Source: Bacillota bacterium
Lineage (GTDB): Bacteria > Bacillota_A > Clostridia > Tissierellales > Peptoniphilaceae
DNA: 18,968 bases
Direction: 5' to 3'
Assembly: GCA_023443045.1 (NCBI GenBank)
Contig: JAEZWK010000031.1
Coordinates: 1-18,968, forward strand
Shown here: piece after piece, positions 1 to 6,812 of the stretch
Layout of the letters: every line of letters begins with the position of its first letter
Position numbering within the stretch: the first letter of the stretch is position 1
The notes under the pieces: model-generated
The model's input: the letters and a program-made list of their open reading frames with translations, nothing else
Told to the model about the DNA's origin: nothing
Database searches by the model: none
Made by a program: the position numbers and the translations under genes

Positions 1-270
1 AAATATTAGTGATAGAAATAGTTTTATTATTATGGGTAATCTAGACAATGCCTCAAAATTTGGAGCGATAAATAGACACGCAAAAATTATAATATTTTTG
101 ATCGCATCTTTTCTGAATCCATTTATCAAAAACATGGTGGAGATGATAATTATTATCGCCCACTCAAATATGGGATGTATAGAATTTACCACCGTAATAC
201 CTAATAATCCCACAACAAAGAGTTTTGTTATGGGATTGGGATTTAATCTATAATTTTTTTGTAATTCCAC
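1..270 (-). CDS. EcfT/CbiQ-like energy-coupling transmembrane protein, partial
   Basis: An open frame of 90 codons starts at a GTG whose G is the last base of the upstream gene's TAG stop (TAGTG overlap) and runs off the left edge. A GCAGGA ribosome site lies 8 bases before the GTG inside the end of the upstream gene, so translational coupling is likely. The product begins VELQKNYRLNPNPITKLFVV, matching the N-terminus of EcfT/CbiQ T components, where a short soluble segment with a (D/N)P-x-TK-like motif precedes the first helix. At least three hydrophobic segments follow. In ECF transporters the T component links the substrate-binding S protein to the ATPases. The gene just upstream is an S component, which supports the call. 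The ATPase gene expected next lies outside the window. Confidence 0.68.
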   Translation of the reverse strand, partial: MELQKNYRLNPNPITKLFVVGLLGITVVNSIHPIFEWAIIIIISTMFLINGFRKDAIKNIIIFACLFIAPNFEALSRLPIIIKLFLSLIF

Positions 271-836
271 TACACAATTCCTGCTTTACTAAAATGTTTT
301 TTGAGTAGCGCTTTTCCAATATATGCACCAATTATTCCGCCGATGATTGCACCTAAATATACTAATACCATATGTGGATATGTTATCAATTTTTCTATTG
401 CACGAACATATTCTTCGCCCATCATCATAGATAGTTCCATATATTTTTCTTTTGCAAGTAGCATTTGCATAAGTGAACCGCAGATCCATGTATTAAAAAC
501 TGCATACGCAAACATATTATATTTAAATGAATTATATCCTCCCATTTTTCTTATCATTTCAGCGATAAGCATTACAATTATTGCGTGTACAATAAGTACA
601 TATGTGTGTCCCATGAAAAACATAATTAGCGGTGTTAGTATTCCGAAGATAAATAATGCCCAAGGTTTTTGTACTTTTGCCATAAATAGCATGACGATAG
701 TTCCGCCTACGATACCAAGTACAGTGGGGTATACTAAAAATAATATTGGTACCATGCCCATCATACCTACCACAAACATTACTATAAAATAAATTACAGT
801 AAATACACCAATTGTTACTAAATCTTTAATCTTCAT
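270..836 (-). CDS. MptD/Trep_Strep-family putative ECF transporter S component
   Basis: A 188-residue, almost wholly hydrophobic protein with about five or six membrane segments and a short basic N-terminus (MKIKDLVTIGVFTVIYF), the layout of ECF S components of the MptD (Trep_Strep) family. These small proteins bind a substrate in the membrane and pass it to the EcfT/ATPase module. AAGGAGG lies about 12 bases before the ATG. The gene starts 26 bp after the upstream ABC gene and its stop overlaps the start of an EcfT-like gene. Family members in streptococci (SiaF) and lactobacilli (Lha system) lie in haem ECF transporters, so a haem or iron-related substrate is plausible. The substrate cannot be read from the sequence. 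Known: family and role. Inferred: substrate. Confidence 0.72.
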   Translation of the reverse strand: MKIKDLVTIGVFTVIYFIVMFVVGMMGMVPILFLVYPTVLGIVGGTIVMLFMAKVQKPWALFIFGILTPLIMFFMGHTYVLIVHAIIVMLIAEMIRKMGGYNSFKYNMFAYAVFNTWICGSLMQMLLAKEKYMELSMMMGEEYVRAIEKLITYPHMVLVYLGAIIGGIIGAYIGKALLKKHFSKAGIV

Positions 837-862
837 ATTTCTTTCATTTCCTCCTTCTGACT

Positions 863-2596
863 TTATAAAGTCCAGTTACTAGCACGCTCACGTGCTTTTA
901 TAAATGCTCTATATATTCCATCTTTTTCTATCAATTCGCTATGTGTTCCTTCTTGCACCAATCTTCCATCTTCAATAACTAAAATCTGATCTGCTTTTTT
1001 TACCGTAGAAAGTCTATGTGCAATAGAAATAACTGTGTGATTTTTAGATAATTCTTCTATCGCCGCCAATATTTCATATTCATTTTCCGGATCCACCGAG
1101 CTTGTTGCTTCATCCAAAAGAATTATAGGAGCATTTTTTAGTATTGCTCTTGCTATAGAAATGCGTTGTTTTTCTCCGCCTGAAAGTGAACTTCCCCCCT
1201 CTCCTACCATTGTATTATATCCACGGGGAAGTTCCATGATAAAATTGTGACAGCGTGCTTTTTTAGCAGCCTCCACAACTTCTTCGTGGCTTGCCTTAGG
1301 ATTTGCAAATCGTATATTATTTTCTACAGTGTCATTAAATAAATAGACATCTTGAAAAACTAAAGAAAGATTTTTAAGTAGGCTTTCTACTTTATATTCA
1401 CGTATATCCCTATTCCCCAGTCTTATTTCTCCACTTTTTATATCATAGAATCTGGATATCAAATTTATAATTGTCGTTTTACCAGAACCTGATGGACCCA
1501 CTATCGCAGTTTTAGATCCTTCTTTTATTGTAAATGATAAATCTTTTATAACTTCCTTTTCGTTGTAAGAAAAATTTACTCTATCAAATACGATATCTTT
1601 GTTTCCACCAACTTCCAAACTTCCATTTGCTAATTCCGGAATATCTAAAACCTCATCTAGATACTTCATATGTGCCGGGTTTTTCACCATGAGAACAGCA
1701 GTATTTTCAAGTTGTTTTAATCCACCAAAAATCATTAATCCAGCAGCTGAAACAGTAAGCGCATGAGGTAGTAAAACTTCTCCTTTTGTGTAGAGATAAC
1801 AAGCATAAAGAGTTACCAGCATGCTAGAAATATTTATTATAGTAGAAAATATTCTAGAGAAAATAACGAAAATTACCTCAAAATGTATCTGCGAGCGTCT
1901 CAAATTTTCTGAAGCATCTTTCAATTTTGAGTGGATTTCTTCTACAACAGATTCATCTGCTAGCGGAAAACTACGTAACACCGGAATTCCGCTTATACTA
2001 TCTACTAGAGCATCACCCAATTTAGTCACATTGGCGTGCTCTATTTTTATTTCTTTTTTTGATAAATGCATCATAATAAACACACATATCCAAATGAAAA
2101 ATAAACAGATAAAAGTGAGTATCCCAATTTTATAATTCACACCAAACATTCCTACCAATAAAAAGAATGATATAGATAATCCCGAAACCATAAAATCTAT
2201 ACTCATGGTTGCATAATTTTCCAGACTTTTCATAACATTGGTAAAAGCTGCCATTATTTTGGATAAGCTCTGTTCTTTAAAATATCCCATTGGAGCTTTT
2301 TTTAATTTTTCGCCGACTTTAAGCCGATAATCTTTAAATATTCCAAAAAACACTCCGTCGCTTAATGCACTTTTTGCCCATCCCGTCAAGAAATTAAAAA
2401 GAAATGATACAAATAATACACCAAAAATAATCCAAATGTATTTTGTGCTACTTTCTCCTAACCAACTAAATGCTAAAAACAATGCAAAAAAGCTAAATAA
2501 CATAGAGGCGTTCTGAATAAAAATAAATAGCATACCTGCTTTAAGTCTATTTTTATATTTATCAGCTAGTTTAAACGCTAATTTCAAAAATTCCAT
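863..2596 (-). CDS. ABC transporter, fused membrane domain and ATPase (second of pair)
   Basis: A 577-residue half-transporter. The first ~300 residues hold six predicted helices of the exporter fold. The nucleotide-binding domain has Walker A GPSGSGKT near residue 357, a Q-loop (SLVFQD) near 401, signature LSGGEKQR near 461, Walker B IILLDEATS near 481 and the H-loop IAHRLST near 515. I place the start at the ATG at 2596, because GGGGAGGAG lies just before it; the longer frame to 2626 would run over that site. The start is 2 bp from the stop of the preceding ABC gene, so the two surely form a heterodimer. Both belong to the group containing IrtAB and YbtPQ, exporter-fold proteins that import siderophores. 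The ECF genes next door support an uptake role. Confidence 0.9.
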   Translation of the reverse strand: MEFLKLAFKLADKYKNRLKAGMLFIFIQNASMLFSFFALFLAFSWLGESSTKYIWIIFGVLFVSFLFNFLTGWAKSALSDGVFFGIFKDYRLKVGEKLKKAPMGYFKEQSLSKIMAAFTNVMKSLENYATMSIDFMVSGLSISFFLLVGMFGVNYKIGILTFICLFFIWICVFIMMHLSKKEIKIEHANVTKLGDALVDSISGIPVLRSFPLADESVVEEIHSKLKDASENLRRSQIHFEVIFVIFSRIFSTIINISSMLVTLYACYLYTKGEVLLPHALTVSAAGLMIFGGLKQLENTAVLMVKNPAHMKYLDEVLDIPELANGSLEVGGNKDIVFDRVNFSYNEKEVIKDLSFTIKEGSKTAIVGPSGSGKTTIINLISRFYDIKSGEIRLGNRDIREYKVESLLKNLSLVFQDVYLFNDTVENNIRFANPKASHEEVVEAAKKARCHNFIMELPRGYNTMVGEGGSSLSGGEKQRISIARAILKNAPIILLDEATSSVDPENEYEILAAIEELSKNHTVISIAHRLSTVKKADQILVIEDGRLVQEGTHSELIEKDGIYRAFIKARERASNWTL

Positions 2597-2598
2597 TT

Positions 2599-4506
2599 TT
2601 ACTCCTCCCCTATATATTGTTTCCAAAGATTTGCATAAAGCTCTACTTTCATAAGATCATCATGTTTTCCTTTTGCTACAATACGGCCTTTATCTATGAG
2701 TATAATCTGATGTGCCTGTTTGATTGTATTTAATCTATGTGCAACCATAATAAGATTTTTCCCTTTTACCAAATTGGAAATCGCCTCTTGGATGAGCGCC
2801 TCATTTTCCGGATCGGTATATGCTGTTGCCTCATCCAAAACTATAGTAGATGCAGGTTTTAAAAATGCTCTAGCGATTGTTATTCTTTGTCTTTCACCGC
2901 CAGATAATATACCTCCTGCATCACCTACTTTGGTATCATAACCATTTGGTAATTCCATAATAAATTCATGGCAGCACGCAGCCTTTGCAGCCGCAATTAT
3001 TTCTTCTTCTGTTGCATCAGGTTTCCCGAGTCTAATATTATCGCGCACACTCACATCAAATAAAAAATTATCCTGTGATACAAAAGAAATCTCTTCTGCT
3101 AATTGTGTAAAAGAAATATTTTTAGTATCCACTCCACCCAAAGTGATTTTGCCTTTAGACTGATCCCAAAATCCTACCAAAAGTTTTGCAATGGTGGATT
3201 TACCTCCTCCTGATGGCCCAACTAACGCGGTCACTTCACCCGGTTTTGTCTCAAAAGAAATATCGTGCAAGATTTCAGTTCCATCGTGATATGAAAAACT
3301 TACTGAATCAAATTTAGCTCCTAAATTTTTATCTAGATCCACTTTTTTATCATCACTTGGTCGCACCTGTGCTGGCATATCTAGCAATTCCTGAATAGTA
3401 GCCCATGTATTAGATGCAAGCTGAAAAAGTTCAAAACTCATCATAATAGCATATGCTTGTGGCAACACAGCTATTGGAAGTATGAGCGATAAAAGTAAAG
3501 CCTCAATTCCTATCTGAGAAGTGCCATAGAGATAAAATGCAAGTGGCAATGTAGCTAATTGGGGCGTCATCATAGCAGCAGTCATAAGAGCTTTACCGAA
3601 CCAACTCTGCTTCCACCATTTCATCGTAGAAAAATGATAAAATTTAACCGCATCCGCAAATCTACCATAAGACGAGCTATCTTGCAAAAAAGCTTTTATA
3701 ACTGGAATACCGCGCACATATTCCGTGCTCCTATTTGCCACATTTGCATAACTAGAAAGCCAAACAGCCATTCTTCCGCGATACTTATACATCATTGTTG
3801 CCATACCCAAAAAAACTATCGGTAGAGGAACAAATATAGATAAACCGATACGCCAATCTATTATAAATAAAATTATTACACAAAGAATTGGGTGTAAAAG
3901 CCTACTTGGAAGTTCCGGCATAACATGCGCTACCCAATCTTCCAAATCAGCTACACGATCTAATATTATAGTTTTTATTTTGCCAACGGGATTATCCACC
4001 AAATAACCCATGGGAATTACCTTTAACTTTTCAAACAAATGATTTCTGAGTCTGGATAAAATCAAAAAAGAAGTCTTATGAGAAATAGTTGTGCTAATAC
4101 CCGTAAAAACAAAATGCAATATAAGCGACAAAAATGCTAAAAGAGAATATTTAACAAGCTCATTAAAACCTATCAAATTACCTTTTGCATAATTTATAAG
4201 CCAACCTGCCGCATATGCGCTAAAAAAATAAGTAGCAAAACTAAAAATCTCGCCAAAACAAGCACAAATGATAGAAAAATTCATCTTCACCTTAGATTCG
4301 GGACTAATATTCATAAGAGCTTTATTTAAATCTCTCATGCTCACTTTTGGATTTTTCTTGCTATTTTCCATATCCTTTTCAATTCTATCAATAATCTCTT
4401 GTGGAACATCAAGATTCAAACTATCTATTTCTTTCATCAGTTCTTCATGTTCCTTTTTTTTGTTTAAATCATTTTGTATAATTTTTTCGTCACAATTTTT
4501 TTTCAT
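2599..4506 (-). CDS. ABC transporter, fused membrane domain and ATPase (first of pair)
   Basis: A 635-residue half-transporter. It has an unusual charged, Lys/Glu-rich N-terminal extension of ~75 residues, then six membrane helices, then an ATPase with Walker A GPSGGGKST (near 430), signature LSGGERQR (near 534), Walker B TIVLDEAT (near 554) and the H-loop VAHRLNT (near 587). The D-loop region reads DEATAYTDPENE, like the DEATA-x-x-DPENE form I associate with the IrtAB/YbtPQ siderophore group. I choose the ATG at 4506: GGAGGA at 4510-4515 sits at the right distance, whereas a TTG at 4521 would place that site inside the gene. It is the first gene after the TetR regulator, and a DtxR-box-like sequence lies 17-35 bp before the start. 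Confidence 0.9.
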   Translation of the reverse strand: MKKNCDEKIIQNDLNKKKEHEELMKEIDSLNLDVPQEIIDRIEKDMENSKKNPKVSMRDLNKALMNISPESKVKMNFSIICACFGEIFSFATYFFSAYAAGWLINYAKGNLIGFNELVKYSLLAFLSLILHFVFTGISTTISHKTSFLILSRLRNHLFEKLKVIPMGYLVDNPVGKIKTIILDRVADLEDWVAHVMPELPSRLLHPILCVIILFIIDWRIGLSIFVPLPIVFLGMATMMYKYRGRMAVWLSSYANVANRSTEYVRGIPVIKAFLQDSSSYGRFADAVKFYHFSTMKWWKQSWFGKALMTAAMMTPQLATLPLAFYLYGTSQIGIEALLLSLILPIAVLPQAYAIMMSFELFQLASNTWATIQELLDMPAQVRPSDDKKVDLDKNLGAKFDSVSFSYHDGTEILHDISFETKPGEVTALVGPSGGGKSTIAKLLVGFWDQSKGKITLGGVDTKNISFTQLAEEISFVSQDNFLFDVSVRDNIRLGKPDATEEEIIAAAKAACCHEFIMELPNGYDTKVGDAGGILSGGERQRITIARAFLKPASTIVLDEATAYTDPENEALIQEAISNLVKGKNLIMVAHRLNTIKQAHQIILIDKGRIVAKGKHDDLMKVELYANLWKQYIGEE

Positions 4507-4509
4507 AAC

Positions 4510-4515
4510 TCCTCC
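4510..4515 (-). promoter_or_regulatory. Ribosome binding site that fixes the start of the first ABC gene
   Basis: GGAGGA on the minus strand, followed by GTT and then ATG. It shows that the ATG at 4506-4504 is the start, and not the in-frame TTG at 4521. Confidence 0.8.
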
Positions 4516-4522
4516 TTTCAAG

Positions 4523-4541
4523 TTAGTTTAGGCTAACTCTA
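4523..4541 (-). promoter_or_regulatory. DtxR/IdeR-like iron box upstream of the ABC-ECF genes
   Basis: The plus strand reads TTAGTTTAGGCTAACTCTA. Against the DtxR/IdeR consensus TTAGGTTAGGCTAACCTAA I count 15 of 19 matches, including the whole core TTAGGCTAAC. The same place holds an inverted repeat, AGTTAG at 4521-4526 and CTAACT at 4533-4538. It lies between tetR and the first ABC gene, where a repressor would block an operon promoter. It could instead be the operator of the adjacent TetR protein. Confidence 0.55.
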
Positions 4542-4555
4542 AATTAAAAAAATTT

Positions 4556-4572
4556 TTTATGATAATCATAAA
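4556..4572. promoter_or_regulatory. 17-bp perfect palindrome, possible operator
   Basis: TTTATGAT-A-ATCATAAA: 8-bp arms around one base, immediately after the tetR stop codon and 50 bp before the first ABC gene. The core ATGATAATCAT resembles part of a Fur-type GATAAT/ATTATC site, but the outer bases do not fit. It may be a second operator or a weak hairpin in the tetR-ABC gap. Confidence 0.4.
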
Positions 4573-5157
4573 CTATATATTATCAAAAAGGCAGATTATC
4601 ATCTTTTCCAAAAGATTTCTATTTTTCTTAAAAGTCTCTCTAGCGTTTAAAACGTCAGACGCTAAAATCATGGCATTTAAAAAATCGGTCACAAATTGAA
4701 AAATATTTGCATCTTCTAGCCACTCTGGCTCCTGGTCCAAAAATGTTTTCAACTTTTTCTTAGTGTTTTCTTGTAATTCCAGCATGAGACTATCTAGCTC
4801 AGGATTTCTCTTCTTGGCAATCATAAACTCTATATATAGTGGCATATAGGGATTATCATCAATTATTTTATTCACCAATTCCTTAGCAAAAAACTCTTTT
4901 GTAACACTATTTTTAGATTCGTGCAAATGCTTTTTTATTACCTCATCTCTGTAATCTATCCCCTGGAGCATAAGATCTTTAAAAATATCAAGAACACTAC
5001 CATAATAATGATACACTCCGCCCTTGGATAAAGACGTCCCCGCGACAATCTCTTCCATTGTCGTCTTTTCAAAACCTTTTGCAATTATAATTTTTGCAGC
5101 AGCATTCATAATTTCTTTTTTTCTTTCATCTTTACTAAGTCTTTTTGCAGCGCACAT
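4573..5157 (-). CDS. TetR/AcrR-family transcriptional regulator
   Basis: A 194-residue protein. The N-terminal helix-turn-helix spans about residues 12-58, with the family pattern KEIMNAAAKIIIAKGFEKTT, then EEIVAGTSLSKGGVYHYYGS, ending in the hallmark YHYY of the recognition helix region. The remaining ~135 residues form the variable ligand-binding and dimer domain, which points to no particular ligand. The ribosome site AAGGA lies 5 bases before the ATG. The gene has its own promoter (TTGTTA-17-TATAAT at 5204-5232) and lies 66 bp upstream of, and in line with, the ABC-ECF genes, so it probably controls them and may be co-transcribed with them. Confidence 0.9.
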   Translation of the reverse strand: MCAAKRLSKDERKKEIMNAAAKIIIAKGFEKTTMEEIVAGTSLSKGGVYHYYGSVLDIFKDLMLQGIDYRDEVIKKHLHESKNSVTKEFFAKELVNKIIDDNPYMPLYIEFMIAKKRNPELDSLMLELQENTKKKLKTFLDQEPEWLEDANIFQFVTDFLNAMILASDVLNARETFKKNRNLLEKMIICLFDNI

Positions 5158-5175
5158 AATTTTCCTTCCCTTACA

Positions 5176-5187
5176 GACGATACCGTC
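5176..5187. promoter_or_regulatory. Small inverted repeat in the tetR leader
   Basis: GACG-4-CGTC between the tetR -10 box and its start codon. It is well placed for autoregulation, but the arms are only 4 bp, so this is a weak candidate. Confidence 0.25.
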
Positions 5188-5203
5188 GATTAATTACAAA
5201 ATC

Positions 5204-5232
5204 ATTATATACCAGTTAAAATAATCTAACAA
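5204..5232 (-). promoter_or_regulatory. Promoter of the tetR gene
   Basis: On the minus strand, TTGTTA (5232-5227), a 17-base spacer and TATAAT (5209-5204). It lies 47 bp before the tetR ATG. Confidence 0.65.
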
Positions 5233-5281
5233 GCTATTTTTTTTAGATTTCTTACATATTTTCTAATTAAGTCAATTTTAT

Positions 5282-5310
5282 AAAAAAAGCAGTGGTTACT
5301 TTTCCACTAC
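5282..5310 (-). terminator. Intrinsic terminator of the TnpV-like gene
   Basis: Minus strand: GTAGTGG (5310-5304), an 8-base loop, CCACTGC (5295-5289), then seven T. The stem has one G-T pair. Its 5' arm overlaps the last codons of the gene. Confidence 0.75.
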
Positions 5311-5721
5311 TTCTTTGATTACCATTTCGTTTATCTGTGAAATTGTCGTGTAATAAAGAGGATGTCCTTTCGTAATCCCATCTCTTTGTGCCGCTATTTT
5401 CATCAGTCTTTCCATCATCGCGAAACCCTCTTTTTGTGTTTGCATTAAGTGAGGTATCAGTTCCCCTCTTACGAACATCATACCCGCTTCTTCCCACATA
5501 TTGTCTTTCAGATATGCAATTCTTAGATGTGCGTATAGTGGATCCGGAAATTCCTTCATGAATTCTTCATCTTGTTCAAGTAATTCCTGCATGTGTTCTT
5601 CCCACACTTCTGCTATCTCTTCTTGTGTTTCACATTCTGAATATCTGCTCGTTTTCATGTTATCCGGATCTACTAGATCGTAGAAATCGTTATATTCCTT
5701 CCCATTGTAGATGAATGTCAT
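5296..5721 (-). CDS. TnpV-like small acidic protein
   Basis: A 141-residue protein, strongly acidic between residues 27 and 60. The C-terminal half follows the TnpV (transposon-encoded protein) pattern: LRIAYLKDN near 66, then a GEL-x-x-HL segment near 86, then QKEGFAMMERLMKIAAQRDGIT near 95-117, then an INEM..KEVV tail. TnpV proteins are frequent in clostridial mobile elements, with no firmly known function. This copy stands alone, with its own promoter, a strong ribosome site (AAGGAGG, 6-7 bases before ATG) and its own terminator. It lies beside IS3 remnants, which fits a mobile origin. The match is from pattern memory, so the family call is moderate; the gene itself is secure. Confidence 0.55.
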   Translation of the reverse strand: MTFIYNGKEYNDFYDLVDPDNMKTSRYSECETQEEIAEVWEEHMQELLEQDEEFMKEFPDPLYAHLRIAYLKDNMWEEAGMMFVRGELIPHLMQTQKEGFAMMERLMKIAAQRDGITKGHPLYYTTISQINEMVIKEVVEK

Positions 5722-5741
5722 TTTCTTCCTCCTTTTTTGTT

Positions 5742-5770
5742 ATTATACAATAAAGCGATATCGTTGTCAT
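5742..5770 (-). promoter_or_regulatory. Promoter of the TnpV-like gene
   Basis: Minus strand ATGACA (5770-5765), a 17-base spacer and TATAAT (5747-5742), 21 bp before the start codon. The spacer holds the 8-bp palindrome CGATATCG, a possible operator. Confidence 0.7.
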
Positions 5771-5838
5771 TGTGGTGAGGGAAAATTTGGGTATATATCA
5801 TAATTTATTTAGGAGATAAGAAATAAAAATATCTTTAG

Positions 5839-6141
5839 ATGATATGTCGTTACACTAATATGAATCGTTTGAGCGCAAGTGCATTGACTTCGGCTTTAAG
5901 TTTTCCAAATCATAAAACATTGAATTCAACTTTGTTTATTAAAAATATTAAAATTATATTAGGTACCAAAGGAATTAGCGTAAATAAATTTGCCAATCGC
6001 TTGGATATGCCTTTAGGTGCTGTTATTAAATTTTTAGTTGATAAGGATTTTCCTGATGGTGATACAATTTTAAAAATTACTAAAGCTTTAGATACTACAT
6101 GTGAAAAGCTTACTTCAGGGGAAAATAGCGAAGAGATTTAA
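5839..6141 (+). pseudogene. Xre-type helix-turn-helix protein, probable remnant
   Basis: The frame codes for 100 residues, but only the last ~65 look like a protein family. From about residue 33, IKNIKIILGTKGISVNKFAN, then RLDMPLGAVIKFLVDKDFP, then GDTILKITKALDTTCEKLTSG, follow the Xre/Cro HTH pattern. The first ~30 residues do not resemble a family and no ribosome site precedes either ATG (5839 or 5860). An AGGAGA site at 5811-5816 is too far away. A TTG at 5932 would give a compact HTH protein but also lacks a clear ribosome site. The frame continues open after the stop (next entry). It was probably a phage- or element-type repressor or antitoxin that lost its original start. Confidence 0.5.
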
Positions 6142-6279
6142 GTGCTAATCAATGCCATTAACGGCCCTACCGAGGAAAAAAGAATAATAACAGATTTAAC
6201 AAAGATAAAAACAATTCAAGAGTTAGAAAATGTCGAGATAGATATATTGAGGTTGAAAAAGTATAAAACTTCAATATAA
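6142..6279 (+). pseudogene. 45-codon open frame continuing the HTH frame
   Basis: Directly after the TAA at 6139-6141, and in the same frame, GTG begins an open stretch: VLINAINGPTEEKR, then IITDLTKIKTIQELENVEID, then ILRLKKYKTSI. The amphipathic, charged composition looks protein-like. It may be the tail of the HTH protein cut off by a nonsense change, or a small separate gene using the GTG, though the ribosome site (AGAG) is poor. I do not recognise it. Confidence 0.3.
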
Positions 6280-6318
6280 ATAAAAATTTATTATGGTATT
6301 AAACTTGGGTAGATTAGA

Positions 6319-6347
6319 TTGACATAATTTATTGTTTAATATAAAAT
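6319..6347 (+). promoter_or_regulatory. Promoter before the double-glycine peptide region
   Basis: TTGACA (6319-6324), a 17-base spacer and TAAAAT (6342-6347). The -35 is perfect. Transcription would begin just before the 6354-6405 inverted repeat. Confidence 0.6.
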
Positions 6348-6353
6348 ACAAAA

Positions 6354-6405
6354 AAAGAGCGTAGTATTGAAATGCATTTGAATATGAGATCTTTTTATGC
6401 TCTTT
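6354..6405. repeat. Inverted repeat with an inner palindrome in the leader
   Basis: AAAGAGC (6354-6360) pairs with GCTCTTT (6399-6405), and the adjoining GTA and TAT partly extend the stem. Inside lies AAATGCATTT, a 10-bp palindrome. It could form an RNA structure in the leader of the peptide gene or serve as a regulator site. Confidence 0.4.
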
Positions 6406-6620
6406 CAAGATAATGAAATGATGGAAATAGATGGCGGTTTTTTCGGACCGGTTTTATTTACAATTTGGGGAACTAAAGTTTTAGTTCATTGTCAGTAGGT
6501 GTAGCGTTAGGATTAGCTGTATTAGCAACGAAAGGAAGAGAGGTAGAGATAAATTTGGTCAAAAATAAATTAAAAAATAATTTACAATTACAATTTAAGC
6601 ATATTTGTAGAGGAAAATAA
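6397..6620 (+). pseudogene. Frame-broken double-glycine leader peptide, bacteriocin-like
   Basis: From ATG 6397 the frame reads MLFQDNEMMEIDGG, the form of a class II bacteriocin leader (acidic E-M-x-E-I/L-x-GG end, cut by a C39-type exporter). It is followed by a hydrophobic, Gly-rich core start, FFGPVLFTIWGTK. This frame stops at 6496-6498. One base back, another frame open from 6477 continues with SSLSVGVALGLAVLATKGRE, again Gly-rich and hydrophobic, and runs to a TAA at 6618-6620, right against the next gene's ATG. A -1 shift between about 6475 and 6490 would join the halves into one ~73-residue product. No ribosome site is obvious. The long charged tail is unusual for a bacteriocin. The leader and core reading are seen; the function is inferred. 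Confidence 0.45.
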
Positions 6621-6812
6621 ATGAAAACAGAAATACTTAAAGTTTTTAAAATAATATTGCTATTTATTTCGTTATTTGTTGTTAATATCATAGTATTTAA
6701 AATTTTTTCACTTTTAGGATTTAGCGTTATTATGACAGATTTTAGTTTTTTTGTTCCTCCATTATTAGCAACAATTGTCTTGTTATTAATTAATAAATAC
6801 AAAAAAAAATAA
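6621..6812 (+). CDS. Small two-helix membrane protein, immunity-like
   Basis: A 63-residue protein with two hydrophobic segments (about residues 9-30 and 41-58) and a basic tail, NKYKKK. GAGG lies 7-8 bases before the ATG. The start directly follows the TAA of the broken peptide frame, as in an operon. A small hydrophobic protein right after a double-glycine peptide gene is the usual place for a bacteriocin immunity protein. I recognise no family, so this role rests on position and shape only. Its stop codon abuts the first IS-derived repeat. Confidence 0.5.
   Translation: MKTEILKVFKIILLFISLFVVNIIVFKIFSLLGFSVIMTDFSFFVPPLLATIVLLLINKYKKK

Noticed and set aside
301..792. 163-codon plus-strand frame
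   Set aside because: Antisense to the ECF S component, whose hydrophobic profile, ribosome site and operon fit are convincing.
5267..5497. 76-codon minus-strand frame
   Set aside because: It overlaps the TnpV-like gene in another frame and runs through its terminator.
6475..6490. Programmed -1 frameshifting in the double-glycine peptide
   Set aside because: No classic X-XXY-YYZ slippery heptamer or downstream stimulator is seen, so a mutation or sequencing error is simpler.
6473..6802. 109-codon minus-strand frame
   Set aside because: Antisense to the bacteriocin-like peptide and the small membrane protein; no ribosome site or family pattern.
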